Below are positions 43,202-55,935 of a stretch of DNA of 64,000 bases, piece after piece. This stretch comes from Cyanoderma ruficeps. Taxonomy: Eukaryota > Chordata > Aves > Passeriformes > Timaliidae. Made by a program: the position numbers and the translations under genes. Under the pieces are notes generated by a model, which was not told the DNA's origin, ran no database searches, and was given only the letters and a program-made list of their open reading frames with translations. Where the stretch lies: NCBI GenBank assembly GCA_008694505.1, contig VZDJ01000034.1, positions 2,557,557 through 2,621,556 of the forward strand, in the 5' to 3' direction. Each line of letters starts with the position of its first letter. Within the stretch, counting starts at the first letter, position 1.

Positions 43202-43390
43202 AAATTGAACTGTCCAAGTCAGCCACATTTGAATATTCTTTTGGAACACAGAACAAGAACCTGTTTATGTAAATAGAGAGGGTGTCAGCATCTGAATGTT
43301 AGAGCGGTAAACAGCCCTGCCACTGAGGAAAAAGTGCCTTTTTTTTTAATATTTCTTAAAAAAAATAAAAAAAACCCTTCCAAAAGAGTT
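43202..43390 (+). other. TNFRSF9: TNFRSF9 3'UTR
   Basis: A short tail after the TAG at 43199-43201, up to about 20 bp past the AATAAA at 43364-43369. The end is A-rich (AAAAAAATAAAAAAAA). Longer alternative tails cannot be excluded. Confidence 0.6.
43364..43369 (+). terminator. TNFRSF9: TNFRSF9 polyadenylation signal AATAAA
   Basis: First canonical AATAAA after the stop codon, 163 bp downstream. Confidence 0.65.
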
Positions 43391-44710
43391 TGCTGATTTT
43401 CTTCCTCTAGAAGTAAGGATATTTCTAATAAGAGATTCTTCATCTACATCAAGAAAGAAGTACTGCATTTAAAAGCTGTAACAGAATTGCAGAGTAGTTT
43501 TCTAGCCCCTTATTAATATTACCTGAGCCATAATTTACGTGCGTTCCAAAAGAATTTGAAGCTAAAAAGGAGATCTGTAACACATTGCAAAGTCACTGGT
43601 GACACTCATGGTCTCTTAATGCATCCTCTTGAGTCTGGAGCTGCAGCTCCTCCCAAAATCTGGCTCAAACCCAGCAGTCTTGGCGTTTGTGTGCAGATAC
43701 AGGTGGACCTCATTTGATCACATCAGATGGAAGCAGATCCCTGGCCCACCACTGCAGCCCTCCTTACCTGCAGGGGAAAGGAAGCCATAAAAATCTTGAG
43801 CTGCAAAGTGTTCCACAGCAGCATCACTGGTTGGCTTGGGGGAGGCAGTGGAAACACTGAGAGCAGCTGTGGTTGACTTGAACTTAGAAATAGCTGTTAC
43901 TTTGCAGTTGGGCTGCACCACCTTCAGCCATACATCATTCAGCTTTGATCTTTTACGTGATGTAAACTTCATGCACACTGCAGCTCTAAGTGTGATATCT
44001 TTGTGGTACTATTTTTGTAACTGAGGTTGGAAAGATTTTAACATCAGACACTGTCTCTCTGATCAAATACTGATAACTTTGGTCTTGAGAAAAAGCAAAT
44101 GCACGTTTGAGTCATGGCATTCGCAACACCATTTTTAGCCAGTTACAAAACTCACATATTTTATTACTTCAGTAAATGTTGCTCAAAAAATAGAATGAAG
44201 ACACACCAATATGTGGGTTAAGGGTGATTTTCCTCTCACGGGCTTCAATGCAAGAGAAAAGTATTTTGCATTTAAACAATGACAAGCCATCTCTTCATTC
44301 AGCAAGTTACAATAGCAGATTATTTTCACCGAGCCACACTTATACATTTTGATCAACTTACGTATGGGTAAATATAAAATAGTAAGTTTAAACAGTGAGA
44401 AAATAAGTGCCATCAAAAGCCTGAATTGTGAAGATTTTATCCCTAGCTCAAGTCTTCTCTCTATTGGTACTTTCAACCATCAGAACTGAGTGACTCTTAC
44501 GTCAAAATCACAACACGAAGGCACAAACAGGACACATGAAAAGCCACCAAACTATTTATAAAGCTATCTATTTATAAATCAAAGAGTGACCTTTGCATCA
44601 TTGACTACATCTAGTCACTGTTGACTGTATCTTAGAACAAGATAAAAAGAATAGTTCTGCTTGTCATTAATTTCTAGCTCAAACATAATTAACGTAGATA
44701 ATTAAAAAAC

Positions 44711-44862
44711 CTCTTTGTTCAATAAAAGCTCCCTGTGAAGCCCAGATACACTGGTCTATCAACTATTCATAGCCCTGAAAAAGAGGTATTTTTTGGCAAT
44801 GGCAAATAGTTGATAGACCACGTGTATCTTGGCTTCACAGGGAGCTTTTATTGAACACAGAG
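44711..44862. repeat. Long near-perfect inverted repeat (57-bp arms, 37-nt loop)
   Basis: The left arm (44711-44767) begins CTCTTTGTTCAATAAAAG and ends TCTATCAACTATT. The right arm (44805-44862) is its reverse complement, AATAGTTGATAGACC through CTTTTATTGAACACAGAG. Pairing has two mismatches and one single-base bulge across about 57 bp, separated by a 37-nt loop (44768-44804). A transcript from either strand would fold into a stable hairpin. I see no clear target-site duplication. It could be a foldback or MITE-type element, a template-switch inversion or a small-RNA hairpin precursor. Confidence 0.92.
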
Positions 44863-45749
44863 AGTGTTCAACACCTGAGGAACAGGTTGTTGAGAGTTGT
44901 TGTTACAGAGAAGGGAGGTGGAGTTTAGTGCTGTATGGAGGTGACCAGGCTGTTTATTCTACATCACACACATCACCACTGGGGTGTGTTTTTTGGGGAA
45001 GAAAAGCTGGGGGGCTGGAACTAGAAGCTCACCCCTTTGCCTCACCTGCTAGAGCAAAGGGACTGCCCACAGTCAACTGTGGTGATCTCAGTTCCTCTGC
45101 TGCTTCCTCCTCCCATTTTCTCTGGGCCGAGGCTGTGGTGCTGAAGGGACAGCTTTGAGGTGCTGCTGAGCCAGCAGGGCCAGTGGCCCGAGGTCAGCAC
45201 CCCAGCAGGGACATTTCTTCCCCCCCTCAACAGTGGAGAAGTGGCAGCACAAGTGTCTGAAGAAAACCAAGCTCAGTGAAGTGGCTACACAACTCTGATT
45301 TGAACAACGGAGCTTCTGGGGGTTTGTCTCTGTTTTTTTGTTGTTTTCAGGGTGGAGGGGACATTCATCATGGGAGTTCTCCCCATGTTGCCTTTATTTC
45401 CCAAATACTATGTACAGCAGGACAGAGTAATGGTCAGGACAAAGGCATGATCAATAGGAAGCATCTGCCACCATGGGGTTTTTGTTCCCTACAGTGAATA
45501 CCCTTTTGTGGGTAAAACACCTTCTCTTTTGTGTATTTCTGCTATTAATAGAGCTGTTGTTATTGTGTGTCTTATTCCACTGCTTTCTGGTGCTAGGAAA
45601 TTATTGTTTCAAACCCTAATATCTCCTTTATCGTCCCTTCTGCACTGGAAGGGGTAGAGGAAAGAGTGGCTTATTTGGAGTTTAGTTCCTTGCTGGTGTT
45701 AAAATCAGCACACACATTCACATACAAGAAATGCAGATCAGTCCTACCT

Positions 45750-46325
45750 GCCTGGCCAGATGGCCAAGCACATCCTGGGCTGCACCAAAGAGGAGGAGGC
45801 AGCAGGTCAGGGGAGGTGACTGTCCCCCTCCACTCTGCCCTCGACACACCTCAGTGCTGTGTCCAAGTCTGGGCTCCTCAGCACAAGAAAAGCATGAACC
45901 TGTTGGAGCAGGTCCAGAGGAGCCCCCAAAGATGCTCCAAGGGCATCTCTGCTCTGCAGCCAAGCTGGGGGTTTCACCTGGATGAGAGAAGGCACCAGGC
46001 AGACTGAAACCTTTCAGTACTGAAAGGGAAGTTATAAAGAAGAGGGAGAGGGACTTTGCACACAGATAGAACAAGGGGGAAGGGTTTTAAACTAAGAGAT
46101 TTAGATTAGGTGTTAAGAAGGAAATTCTTTACTTAAGAGTGGTGAGGCCCTGGGAGAGGTTGCCCAGAGAAGCTGTGGCTGCCCCATCCCTGGAATTGCT
46201 CAAGGCCAGGGTGGACAGGACTTGGAGCATCCTGATCGATTGGTAAGATCCCTGCCCATGGCAGGGCAGTAGAACTAGATGATCTTTAAGGTTTCTCCCA
46301 GCCCAAATCATTCTGTAATTCTGTG
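45750..46325 (+). mobile_element. CR1 LINE fragment
   Basis: A diverged CR1 3' portion in plus orientation: CATCCTGGGCTGCACCAAAGAGG, GTCCAGAGGAGCCCCCAAAG, GAAGCTGTGGCTGCCCCATCC, TCAAGGCCAGGGTGGACAGG and the tail CAAATCATTCTGTAATTCTGTGG. The body resembles a different CR1 subfamily from the copies inside the genes. The left limit is approximate. Confidence 0.88.
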
Positions 46326-49147
46326 GTAACTCTTTAAGTGCTCTCTGCTTTCTGTGCATGTCTCTTTTATTGACAGTCACTTAATTTATTATACAGCAAG
46401 CAAAATGGAGCTGGGAATGCCCTGATGACTCTCAAGCAGCCCAGGTGGCCGAGCATGAGGTAACAGGCCAGATGCAGCTTTTTGAATTTCCGTTTGTTTT
46501 TCTTGGAAGTGAGAAAGTGTCCTCTTAGCCAGACCATGCACAGAGTGATGTCAGCAGAGTTCTGAAGGAGGAAAATTCTCTTTAAAGATAAGTATAAGCA
46601 GGGGAGCCTGCTGCTTTTTTATTGCTTCCAGAACCAGCACCTGGCATAGTAAGTGGTATCAGTAATTAAAGTCAGTTCATCACACGCCTTGGCTTTGTAA
46701 TTTCTTGCAAGAGTAGTGTGGCTAAGGAAAGTAGAAGGTTCATAGCAAAAGGGTTTCTGTTTCTCACCTCCCTCTCCACCTGCAGAAACAGGTGCTTCTG
46801 TGCCTAATACCTCTGCATGATAGAGACTCTGAAACTGTCGTGGCTCCTCTAAAACACGCAAACATCAGATAATATTTTAAAGCAGAATATGATTTCTTAT
46901 TTTCAGTCTTTCCATCAGATCCTTCACAGGACAGAAGCACAGTCTGATCTGACAGTCATTCTGATACTAACCCAGATGATGCAAAAACCTTCACAGGAGA
47001 TGGTCCACTCCTATGAGACTTAACACACAGGAAACATCAACAGGCAGCTTGCACCACTTGGCTTTTTGTCACCTGTTTAGAAGTCAAGGTAAGTTTCATT
47101 CTTAAAATTACACAAAGACTGATTTTATTCCCAAGTGTCAGTTCCTCTCTCAGCCAGGAACAAACCTCTCCTGATACAGGGAGGCTTCAGGGGCTGTAAG
47201 AAAAGGTTCTCCACCCCACAGTTCTACGTTAGCTGTGCATCAGGAACAGACAGCTGAGCATAACAGCCTTTGGATACTGTCACTGCTCTTACTGTAATAA
47301 GAAATTTTAATACAATCTACAACAAAAAAGGGAATTTCCCTCTAACATCCATTTGGCAGAGGTTTGTTGTGATATTATCTACTGTGTTTCCTTTCATCTT
47401 CTAGAACCTGGGTGCCTGCCAGGTCAAGCATCAGACTATACTGAACCAAAGTGATTGTACTTTAACAAAAACCACCACCTGAACACATTGTGAAACCAGA
47501 GAAGATCTCTCCTGTTCTAATCTATTTGTTTTAAGAAAATAAATCAAGTTTTATTTGATTTAGCAAATGGAAAATTGCACACAAAGACACCTACCTCAAT
47601 TTAAGGATGACTTATCACATAGTGGACCTTAAATCTATTACACCTACTTTCAGTTTACATAATCCAAACTGAAACAAGCCACTCAAAACTGAAATAAAAT
47701 ATTCGAGTTACTGTTTAACTCAGTTTAAAACAAATCTTAGGTTACTTTAGCCCACTTTTCTCCTCCATACAAACACTTCAACAGGTTTAAAACAAACCCA
47801 ATTTTGGAAAAAAAAAGAAGAGGAAGGTGTGTGGAGAGGTAAAAGAGACAATGTACCTTTAGTTACAACACTTGTAAAATATTTATATTTAAAAAATCCT
47901 TCTGGTATTCACAGCAGTGGTATTTTGATACTGCCCATTCAGAACAAGCAGAAACTATTTAACCTGACGAGAGCACTAAACAGGCCTGTAAGCAAGCAAA
48001 AAGACAAAAAGAACAAAGGTATCACACTACTTTTAATCACCTTCATACAAACTTTAGAGCAAGTCTGAAAAAGAACACAAGTCTAATGTAGACGTACATA
48101 CATGCCTAAACCAGTATTTACTGGAGCATCTACAGGATAATCTATTTTTCTTAAACTAGAATGGAAAACACAGTGGACAGGTATTTGAAAGATGTGATGG
48201 GAATAACACATAATTGACTTTAGAGAAGCTGCACGTTGCAGTTCAGCACTGCAGTTGTCTGATCAAGCTACAATCTCACAAAAAAGACCCAAAATCCCAC
48301 ACCCCCATCAACATTATCAGTGTTACAGGCATACCTAATAATGCAACGTTTTGACTTGCTGTGGCACACCTCAGTACACGTATTACCTTAGAGAAGCAGA
48401 AGTGGAAGCACAGGAGATTCTTGATGGTTCCATCAAACTTAAGAGCTCTAATAAGAGAAAAGGAAGCTGCTCTTCTTCCAGGGGGAGTTAAAGGATTTAA
48501 GAAGCTGAACAGGCACTGTGCTCAGGAACCCAGCTGATATGACAGTAACATGTTCTCTTGTCACTGCATCTCACGGTGCACTCCTCAGTAGGGTGGGCTA
48601 TGATCAGAATACTTCTCACAGGGAACAGTGAGGCTGTAACATGCAACATTCTGTGCTTTTCTACAGTGATTAAATCTGCCTCAGGGAATTACGGACCAGG
48701 AAAAGGATTTACTGTGCTGTGGCAGTACTAATTAGCTGACCTTATATAACTTTCTGCATCTTCTTCCAGTCATTCCTAAGGACACATAAAGACATCATCA
48801 TGTAAATAAAAGATGGATATGGTGGCAGAAACAAGCACTAAATGAAAGTAGCTTTGGAGGCTTCCCACTTTATCCTATTTCCACATATGGTGGTTGGCAG
48901 TGGATTATTATTTCTTTCTAAGCATAAATCCTGATTGTCTTGTAGAGGATTTTTAGAAAAGCTACAGGGGCACAGGGATGGGATACTACATGGTCCAGGC
49001 TTTGTAAAATCAACTCACTTCCTCAGCTGAAAAGGCCAAGAACAGAGCTGAGCAGTTGCAAACAGCCAGAAACACCTCCCCATCACCCTCTTCAGGTTAA
49101 GGAAGGAGGATTGCCACAAGCACTACTGGATATGGATGTCATGAGTA

Positions 49148-49202
49148 GGAACCACAAATCATTAAGTTGGAAAGGACCTTTAAGATCATAGACAACATCT
49201 AA
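49148..49202 (-). mobile_element. Short CR1 3'-end remnant
   Basis: The sequence AATCATTAAGTTGGAAAGGACCTTTAAGATCAT is the reverse complement of a CR1 3' terminus. Only about 55 bp survive. Confidence 0.7.
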
Positions 49203-51844
49203 AAGCTAGTTGGAGTGTTGTTCTTTGCAAAGACCTGCAGCATTTTTTCTCCTTCACCAGAATACAGGTCTTCTGAACATTACAGGACAGGGGCTGCACA
49301 GCTGGAAGCAGGAGCATAAAGAGAAAATACAGGGCTGTGTTAGAACGAGCTCATCAGATATAGCCTTTCCTGGTGATACAGGTCCTAACTTTCCAAGCAC
49401 AGGTGGATCTTCCTTGTTTCTAGATGTCTGTAGAAGACTCTGCTCAGAAGCAACCTGTTGGTCCTGTCTGTTCCAATCCTCACTCATAAAAGATGCATCT
49501 ATAGCAAAAGAATAAGAGTATCTCAACTAAAGACTCACTGCTCTTCAGAACCCTCTTATATCATAAACACACCTTGGGAATGGGAAAGAGGACTCTGATC
49601 CCAGCAGGAAATCCCTGATTACAGCAGGAAACATTCAATTTGTCACATCAAAAGACAAAGATGTGACATCTGCTTCCTCCACCTTTGTTAATTCCTACTC
49701 CTGTTGGTCATTCCCATTCCCAGGGACAGTTTTCTATCCCAGTCAAGATCATTCAGCGATCACAAAGAAATCAGGTAACACTTGCAGCAGGAATTCTTTG
49801 CTAAAGTGGAACTCAGCTCTTAAACAGTGAAGATCCTACACGGCTGACTGCCAGGGAACACACATTCATTTACAAAACAACCTTGAAAGAACTGTTTTAA
49901 ACCTCAAGTTGCCCAGTGAGACCTATGCCAACCCTCCCCCGTTAAATACACGTATTTGCCCTGAAATGTGAATCACTGAGCCTGCAGAGATTCCATTTAA
50001 TTAATAAAAAACTCCTGATAGCGAAGGATTAAAGGGATTATGCAGCCAGAAAACACAGTAAAAAAATTAAAGTCTGCTTTTGTGCGCCATTCATTTACTG
50101 CCTACGCTAAGTGGACGACAGCTAAATGCCAATGATTATTAACATTCCTCTTAATTAGTCAGTGGCTCCTGCCCACACACTGAACTTCTACAGAACTACC
50201 TGAAATTTGTCCTCTGATATCAGCTATGGATACTGGAGTGATAAGTAATCCTAAGCCTCTGTGATAGAAACAGGAAGAACAAGTGTACACCAAATGTGAA
50301 AAGCTAGATAGATTTTTTTTTTTAAAGTACAAGGACACGTCTGACAAAACTGTTTTGTTCTATCACCACTGTAGATTAAAATCCTTATCTTCTAGCTCTT
50401 TTAGACAATGAAACAGGGCAGATAGTAAAACAATGAACAGATAGTAAAATATTACTAAGTTTCCAATAAAATTATTTGTAGTAAGAAACTAATTAGTCAG
50501 AGCACTATGCAATTAACAGAGTATGAAGTAGTCTCAGGCAGGGAAATCTGGAAGGTGATTCTTATGCCTCATCCATCTCTCGCAATTTGCTGCTTTATTG
50601 TTTGTGCACTTCTTCACTTTGGGCCAGAAAAAGTATAAGACAAGAGCCTGGCCTGCCCACTCCATTATCCAAACTAGTAAGAAAAGAACCAACAGTGAAT
50701 TGCTGCTTTGACATTAGTAGTCCCAGCTTTTTAAAAAATTGCATTTGTAGCCCTAGGAGACAGAAATCTTAAGCTGGAATTCATTCCTTTAAATCCTCAG
50801 CTGAATAGATGCCTGTGTAGGCAGCCTCCAGGACAGTAATTTGTTTGGAAAACCCCTCAATACTCTACTTAAAAATAATGAATGGTGTAAGTTTAAGAAC
50901 AGAACAAGAGTGAAAAATGTTATAGTATGCAGCAATCACACCTATCACTGCAGCAAGATTAGCTTGATAATTTTTTATTACAACCCAAATTAAACCTCAG
51001 GAAGACTGTGCCATTGTTTTGAAAAGAACAATACAGCATGGACTGCTGATAAAACTGCTGAGGAATATATTTAGTGCAGCCAAGGTGAGCTGTAGGTGTG
51101 CAGCTGCAGTGTGAACTGTAGGTTGAGCTCTGCAGAAAGGGAGCCCAAGGCAAGAGGCAGTGAACTGGCACCAACTCTTTGCAACAGTGGTGCAGGTGAC
51201 CTGACACCCAGAGATGAGACAGGAGCTCAGGAGGAAGAGAGAGGAAAGGTAAATTAGTACATGAAATGGAACAAGGCATAAGAAAGGACTAAAAAAGGGG
51301 CTGCTACCTAAAAGCCCTGTGAAGGCCAAAAGCCTGCACAAAATGCTTTAGCTCTGATTTCAGAGATTTAAATGACATAAGAAAGGCAGGTCTTCCAAGC
51401 TTCTTATGGTGAGAACCCAAGACAGCAAAGGCAATAGCAGAAGGAAGATGATGGCAGTAAAGGGGAAAGCAGAGCAGATCACACCATTCTTCATGCAAGA
51501 TCCACTCCTGGATAACAACTCTGTCCTGACCTGTCTGCTTTGCTCTGATCCACACATTGCTGGGGTGCTCCTTAGCAGGCTGAGCCTCCCACACAGTTCC
51601 AGTGCTCTGTAGTGATGCTGACTCCTACCAGTGAAGTTATTCAAGAAAAACCAATGCCCAAGGAATAGTATGGGTATTTCCTCCACAGTTAGAAGTTTCT
51701 TGATCATACAAAACTCGTTCTTCAAAAAAACCAAATAAGAGTTATTTAGCTGAGAAACATGTGCCTATGCAAGAAGGCAACAGAGATAAAACATTTTCAG
51801 AAGAGACAAATGAAGAACCAAACAGAAACACAGCGACTGCCCTG

Positions 51845-52610
51845 AAATCCAACCACAAACACACTGACTCCCCCAAATACACACAGTGACATCCCCAAAC
51901 CCAAACACCCACCCCCAAACCCAACCAAACACACACTGACCCCTCACAAACTCAACCCAATCACACACACAGACTCCCCAACATAAATACACACACCCCT
52001 GACTCCCCCCAAAATCCAGCCAAACACAGAAACAGTGACCCCCCAACACACCAACACTCCCAAACCTATACAACCTCCCAAATGCAACCACAGCAATCTC
52101 CCCAAATCCAGACCCAAACACACACACAAACACGCTGACCCCCCAAACACAAACACCCACCCCAAACCCAACCACACACACACAAACACCCTGACCCTCC
52201 AAACACCTGGCCCAAACCCAACCAAACACACACACACACTGACCCCCCAAACACACCAACACTCCCAAACCTATACAACCTCCCAAATGCAACCACAGCC
52301 ACCTCCCCAAACCCAAACACACACACAAACACCCGCCCCAAACCCAACCACACACACACAAACACCCTGACCCCTCCCAAACACCCATCCCAAACCCAAC
52401 CAAACACACAGATTCCTCCAACACAAGCACACCAACCTCCCCAAAAACCACACACACACCAACTCCCCAAACCCACATCCCCAAACAAACACCCCCCTCC
52501 CCCCCCGAAATAAACACATAGACACACCAACCTCCCCAAAACCAAAACACACACAAACACAACCCCCAAAGCCAAACACACACTGACCCTGGACCCGCCC
52601 CAAACCCACA
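51845..52610. repeat. C/A-rich minisatellite with a 204-bp higher-order repeat
   Basis: About 760 bp composed almost only of C and A on the plus strand (G and T on the minus strand), built from short variants of CCCCAAACCCAACCACACACAC. A larger unit is visible: the block TGACCCCCCAACACACCAAC at 52036 and its near-identical partner at 52240 lie 204 bp apart. Both continue CTCCCAAACCTATACAACC. Lack of T on one strand removes stop codons and creates a spurious 300-codon minus-strand frame. The minus strand has closely spaced G runs (for example 52506-52465) suited to G-quadruplex formation. Confidence 0.9.
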
Positions 52611-53756
52611 CCAAGGACACCGAGCCCACCTGTCCCTGTTGTTCCCAGCACCTCTCTGTCCCCACACTGCCCACCTCAGGGAGGAAGGACTGGAGTGCTG
52701 GCTAGCTCAGAGCTGATTTGGACTACTCTGCATTACTGAAATATTTGTAAAGGTTTTACCTTGACAACGTCTCCCAACAGAGTTCTCTGTGACCAAGAAA
52801 CCCAAATGGGACATTTTTACTGGTCCCAAGTGCAGCAGTGTTACAGAAATGTGTGCACCTGCCACAAAATGAGCCCAAGGCTGCTGCTTGCTCCACAGCT
52901 GGGACTGATGAAATGAGAAGGATGGACAGAGCTAACAAACACCTTCTGCCTTGCAGCAAGGCTACTTTGTGCTCCTTTCTGTGATGACCAGTGCAATGAC
53001 AGAAAAATGAAATAAAGATGTTTTTATTTTGCTTTTATCCAGATCATAATTTCTTACTAGAGTTGAACAGATTATTTGGGACACCTAGGGATAGCAGGTC
53101 AAAGGTCCAGAGAAAGCCTTGCTGCAGATGTGGTCCTCTCTTTCCTTACACACTGCTGTCATAATTTCAGTTTTAAAAATAAACTGTAATTGCGTAGTTA
53201 GTTCCATTACTTGTTTTTGTGAAAGAAACCTTATTTCAAGATCTGGTTTCTGCTCCTCTGGTTTGTGGCTGCATTACCCAGAATTCAATTCCCATAAGAT
53301 ATTGACGTGCTGAATTTCCCAGTCTCAGTCATGCCAGATTTATTTTCCTTCACATCAAACAGCGTGAAGGTTCAGGTTGGTAATTCTGCAGTGCTGAGAG
53401 GACAGGGGAATCAGGGACCAGTTTGTCAAGCTTCACTTGGAGAATATACCCAGCCTACAGTGGGCCAGCTCAGCTGGGCCAAAGAGCAAGAGGGTTTTTT
53501 CCCCTCAAACTGGTGGAAACTACACTACAAAGGAGCAGTGTTTTGGCAGCTGTGATCCCGTGCTCAAGAATTTTTAGAGCTTGCCAATTCTGTAGCAAAA
53601 TAAAATATCCTCAGAGAGGCCTAAGGAGCCATCATCTTCATCACACAGGGGTGTGTGTCCAGGCAAGCACATACTCACCTACACACCTTGAACCCACCTC
53701 AGAACAAGACAGCCTAGGTCAGAACCTCCCAGAGGTGTTACAAAACATTGAAAGAA

Positions 53757-53824
53757 ACTCTGAAGATTAAATACTCCTATGGATACTCAAACTCTGAAGA
53801 TTAAATACTCCTATGGATACTCAA
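53757..53824. repeat. 34-bp exact tandem duplication
   Basis: Two identical adjacent copies (53757-53790 and 53791-53824) begin ACTCTGAAGATTAAATACTC and end GGATACTCAA. Complete identity suggests a recent event or a polymorphic site. Confidence 0.95.
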
Positions 53825-55657
53825 ATACCTCCTCTGTAGTGCTACCCCACGTGCTGCATTACAGCTCACACACAGTGAACAGAGGAAGCATCTTCAAAAA
53901 GAAAGTCAACAGCAGCTTATGGTTAGTTTTTTCCTTTGGTTTCCTTATTCTCCAGACAAGCTATTTTCAGCACACGTTAAAAGACGTATAAACAGGGAAA
54001 TTTTATCTGGTAGCAGAAAAGAACCACCTTATTGCATACATGAGCTCACAAGGTGGCTATCTCAGTATGCAACATAGATCTAATAATCATGTTATGTAGC
54101 TGAATAATCAGCTAAAATGTTAGACTTTAGGTCAAAATAAACTTTTTAGGTTTTAATGAGAACAAATATCTGAAGTAACAGCAAAGCAAAACCCCCCAAA
54201 CTCCTATACAATAGATCCTACCAGAAAAATTAATAACAGTGCAAATGCTTTTCCAGCCAACATGTACAACTCATTGAAACAACATGTTAAGTTAAAAATG
54301 GTAGTAAAACTCAAGGAAGAGATGGGTATTCATACAATAACAAGCTCATCTGCAATCACACTGCCAATACAAAATCATCCTACTGCCCACCCCTCTTCTT
54401 GTAAACGAAATTGAAGCCAAGGTTTTCACTAGAATTATGTCCTCTAAAGAAGTCCCTCATACAAATGCTACTGGCAAATCACACCTTCTTGAACTCCTGG
54501 TTTTGCCAACAAACCAAGAATTTTTGTCACAATATTTGACTAACAACAACTCATGCTTGCTTGCCATAAAGCATTTAGCAACAGGGAAAGAACTGTTGTA
54601 TTATAGGTTACATTTCACCCATACTATTTTACACAGAAGTAGATAATTTTTGGGGATGTTTGTGATTGGTTTCATTGAGTCTTATTTTTTTTTCCCCAAA
54701 GATTTCTTGGCTTCACTAGAAACTTGTTCTTCATGAGCTACCATATTAAACCAGGAATTGTTAGTTCTGATAATGAAGGAGAATCTTTTATGATAGATTA
54801 ACATATATTTAATGCTTAGCATTTGCTCAGTAATTTATCTAGCCCTACTACTGTAATTTATCCATCTATTGCTGCCCTGAGGCACTGGAAAGACTAAATA
54901 AGCATAAATAAGAACTTTGAAAACTTTCTGCACAAAACACTGCAGTAGAGTTTCAAATCAATTTCCAAGTTTTCAAAGTGCCATTCCCATTCCCCCTCCC
55001 ATGGATTTGGGGCTTTGTACCTTTGTTTAGGATGAGCTGTTTCTTTGCTTGGCACCATGACGTTGGCACTGCTGCCTGAGGGAGATGCCTTTGACATTTT
55101 GGGAGAGGAAGGAGTGTCTAAGTGACAACTCCAGACCTGAGCAGAGGCAATAAGCTGCAGGCAAGTTGCCCAACTCGAGCATGACGCACTTCATGAGGCT
55201 CTGAGAGGCTGAGTCTTCCTTGAGGAAAGACAAAGGACAGCAGCTGCTGGTAAGAGTGCTTCATTAGCTTTCCTTGGAGGATGCTTAGAGTGAATATTGA
55301 TAATACCATTGTCATTGATAGTTCACTGAAGGAGAAGCATTTGTACAGAGCATCCAGCACCAACAGTGAGATCATGCATCAAATCAGACCTAATTACTGT
55401 CTGCAGTTTTGGAACGAGGAGCTGCATGACTCAGATGAGGAGAGAGAATTCCTCTCTTGCTACTTATCTCTCTCATAGGGAAGCACAGGGAAAGGGGAAT
55501 AAAACATACTGGGTTAATTCTGTAGAGAAATTCTTTTGTCACAAACATTCAGCTCAGCAAAGAGAAGTCCAGAGAAGCAGGATTTGTACTTCAGATACCT
55601 GAAGGGTATGTTCAGTAGTTAAGGGCAAGTCAAATAGCAGCCCTTTCTACGCACACA

Positions 55658-55935
55658 GAGAAGTTTAGGCTGGCAGGACCTCTGCAGGTCCTTTCCCACT
55701 TCTCCCACACCCCACCTGTGCACTCAGATCAGAGCATTTGAACTCACCCGGGGATGCCAAGGGCCTTATCAAGCTTAGTTTTGAAATTCTGTCCCATTCC
55801 ATCCTTGGATCTATTCAAACCTCACTAGACACACTCACTGGACCAACTGTTCTGGCTGACCCTGCTTGGAGCAGGGGGATTAGAGTATGAGATTTCCAGA
55901 GGTGCTTTCCAACCTCAACCTCTTTTGGAGCTCAC
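55658..55935. mobile_element. Composite of two opposed CR1 remnants
   Basis: The left part (about 55658-55700) contains GGCTGGCAGGACCTCTGCAGGTC, a CR1 3' end on the minus strand. The right part (about 55780-55935) contains GACCCTGCTTGGAGCAGGGGGATTAGAGTATGAGATTTCCAGAGGTG, a CR1 3' end on the plus strand. Both are old and fragmentary. Confidence 0.75.

Noticed and set aside
51765..52667. 300-codon minus-strand open frame rich in V, C, W, G and L
   Set aside because: It is the minus strand of the C/A minisatellite. Lack of A on that strand removes stop codons in all frames, parallel frames are equally open, and the translation is only repeat (VCVWLGLG-type).
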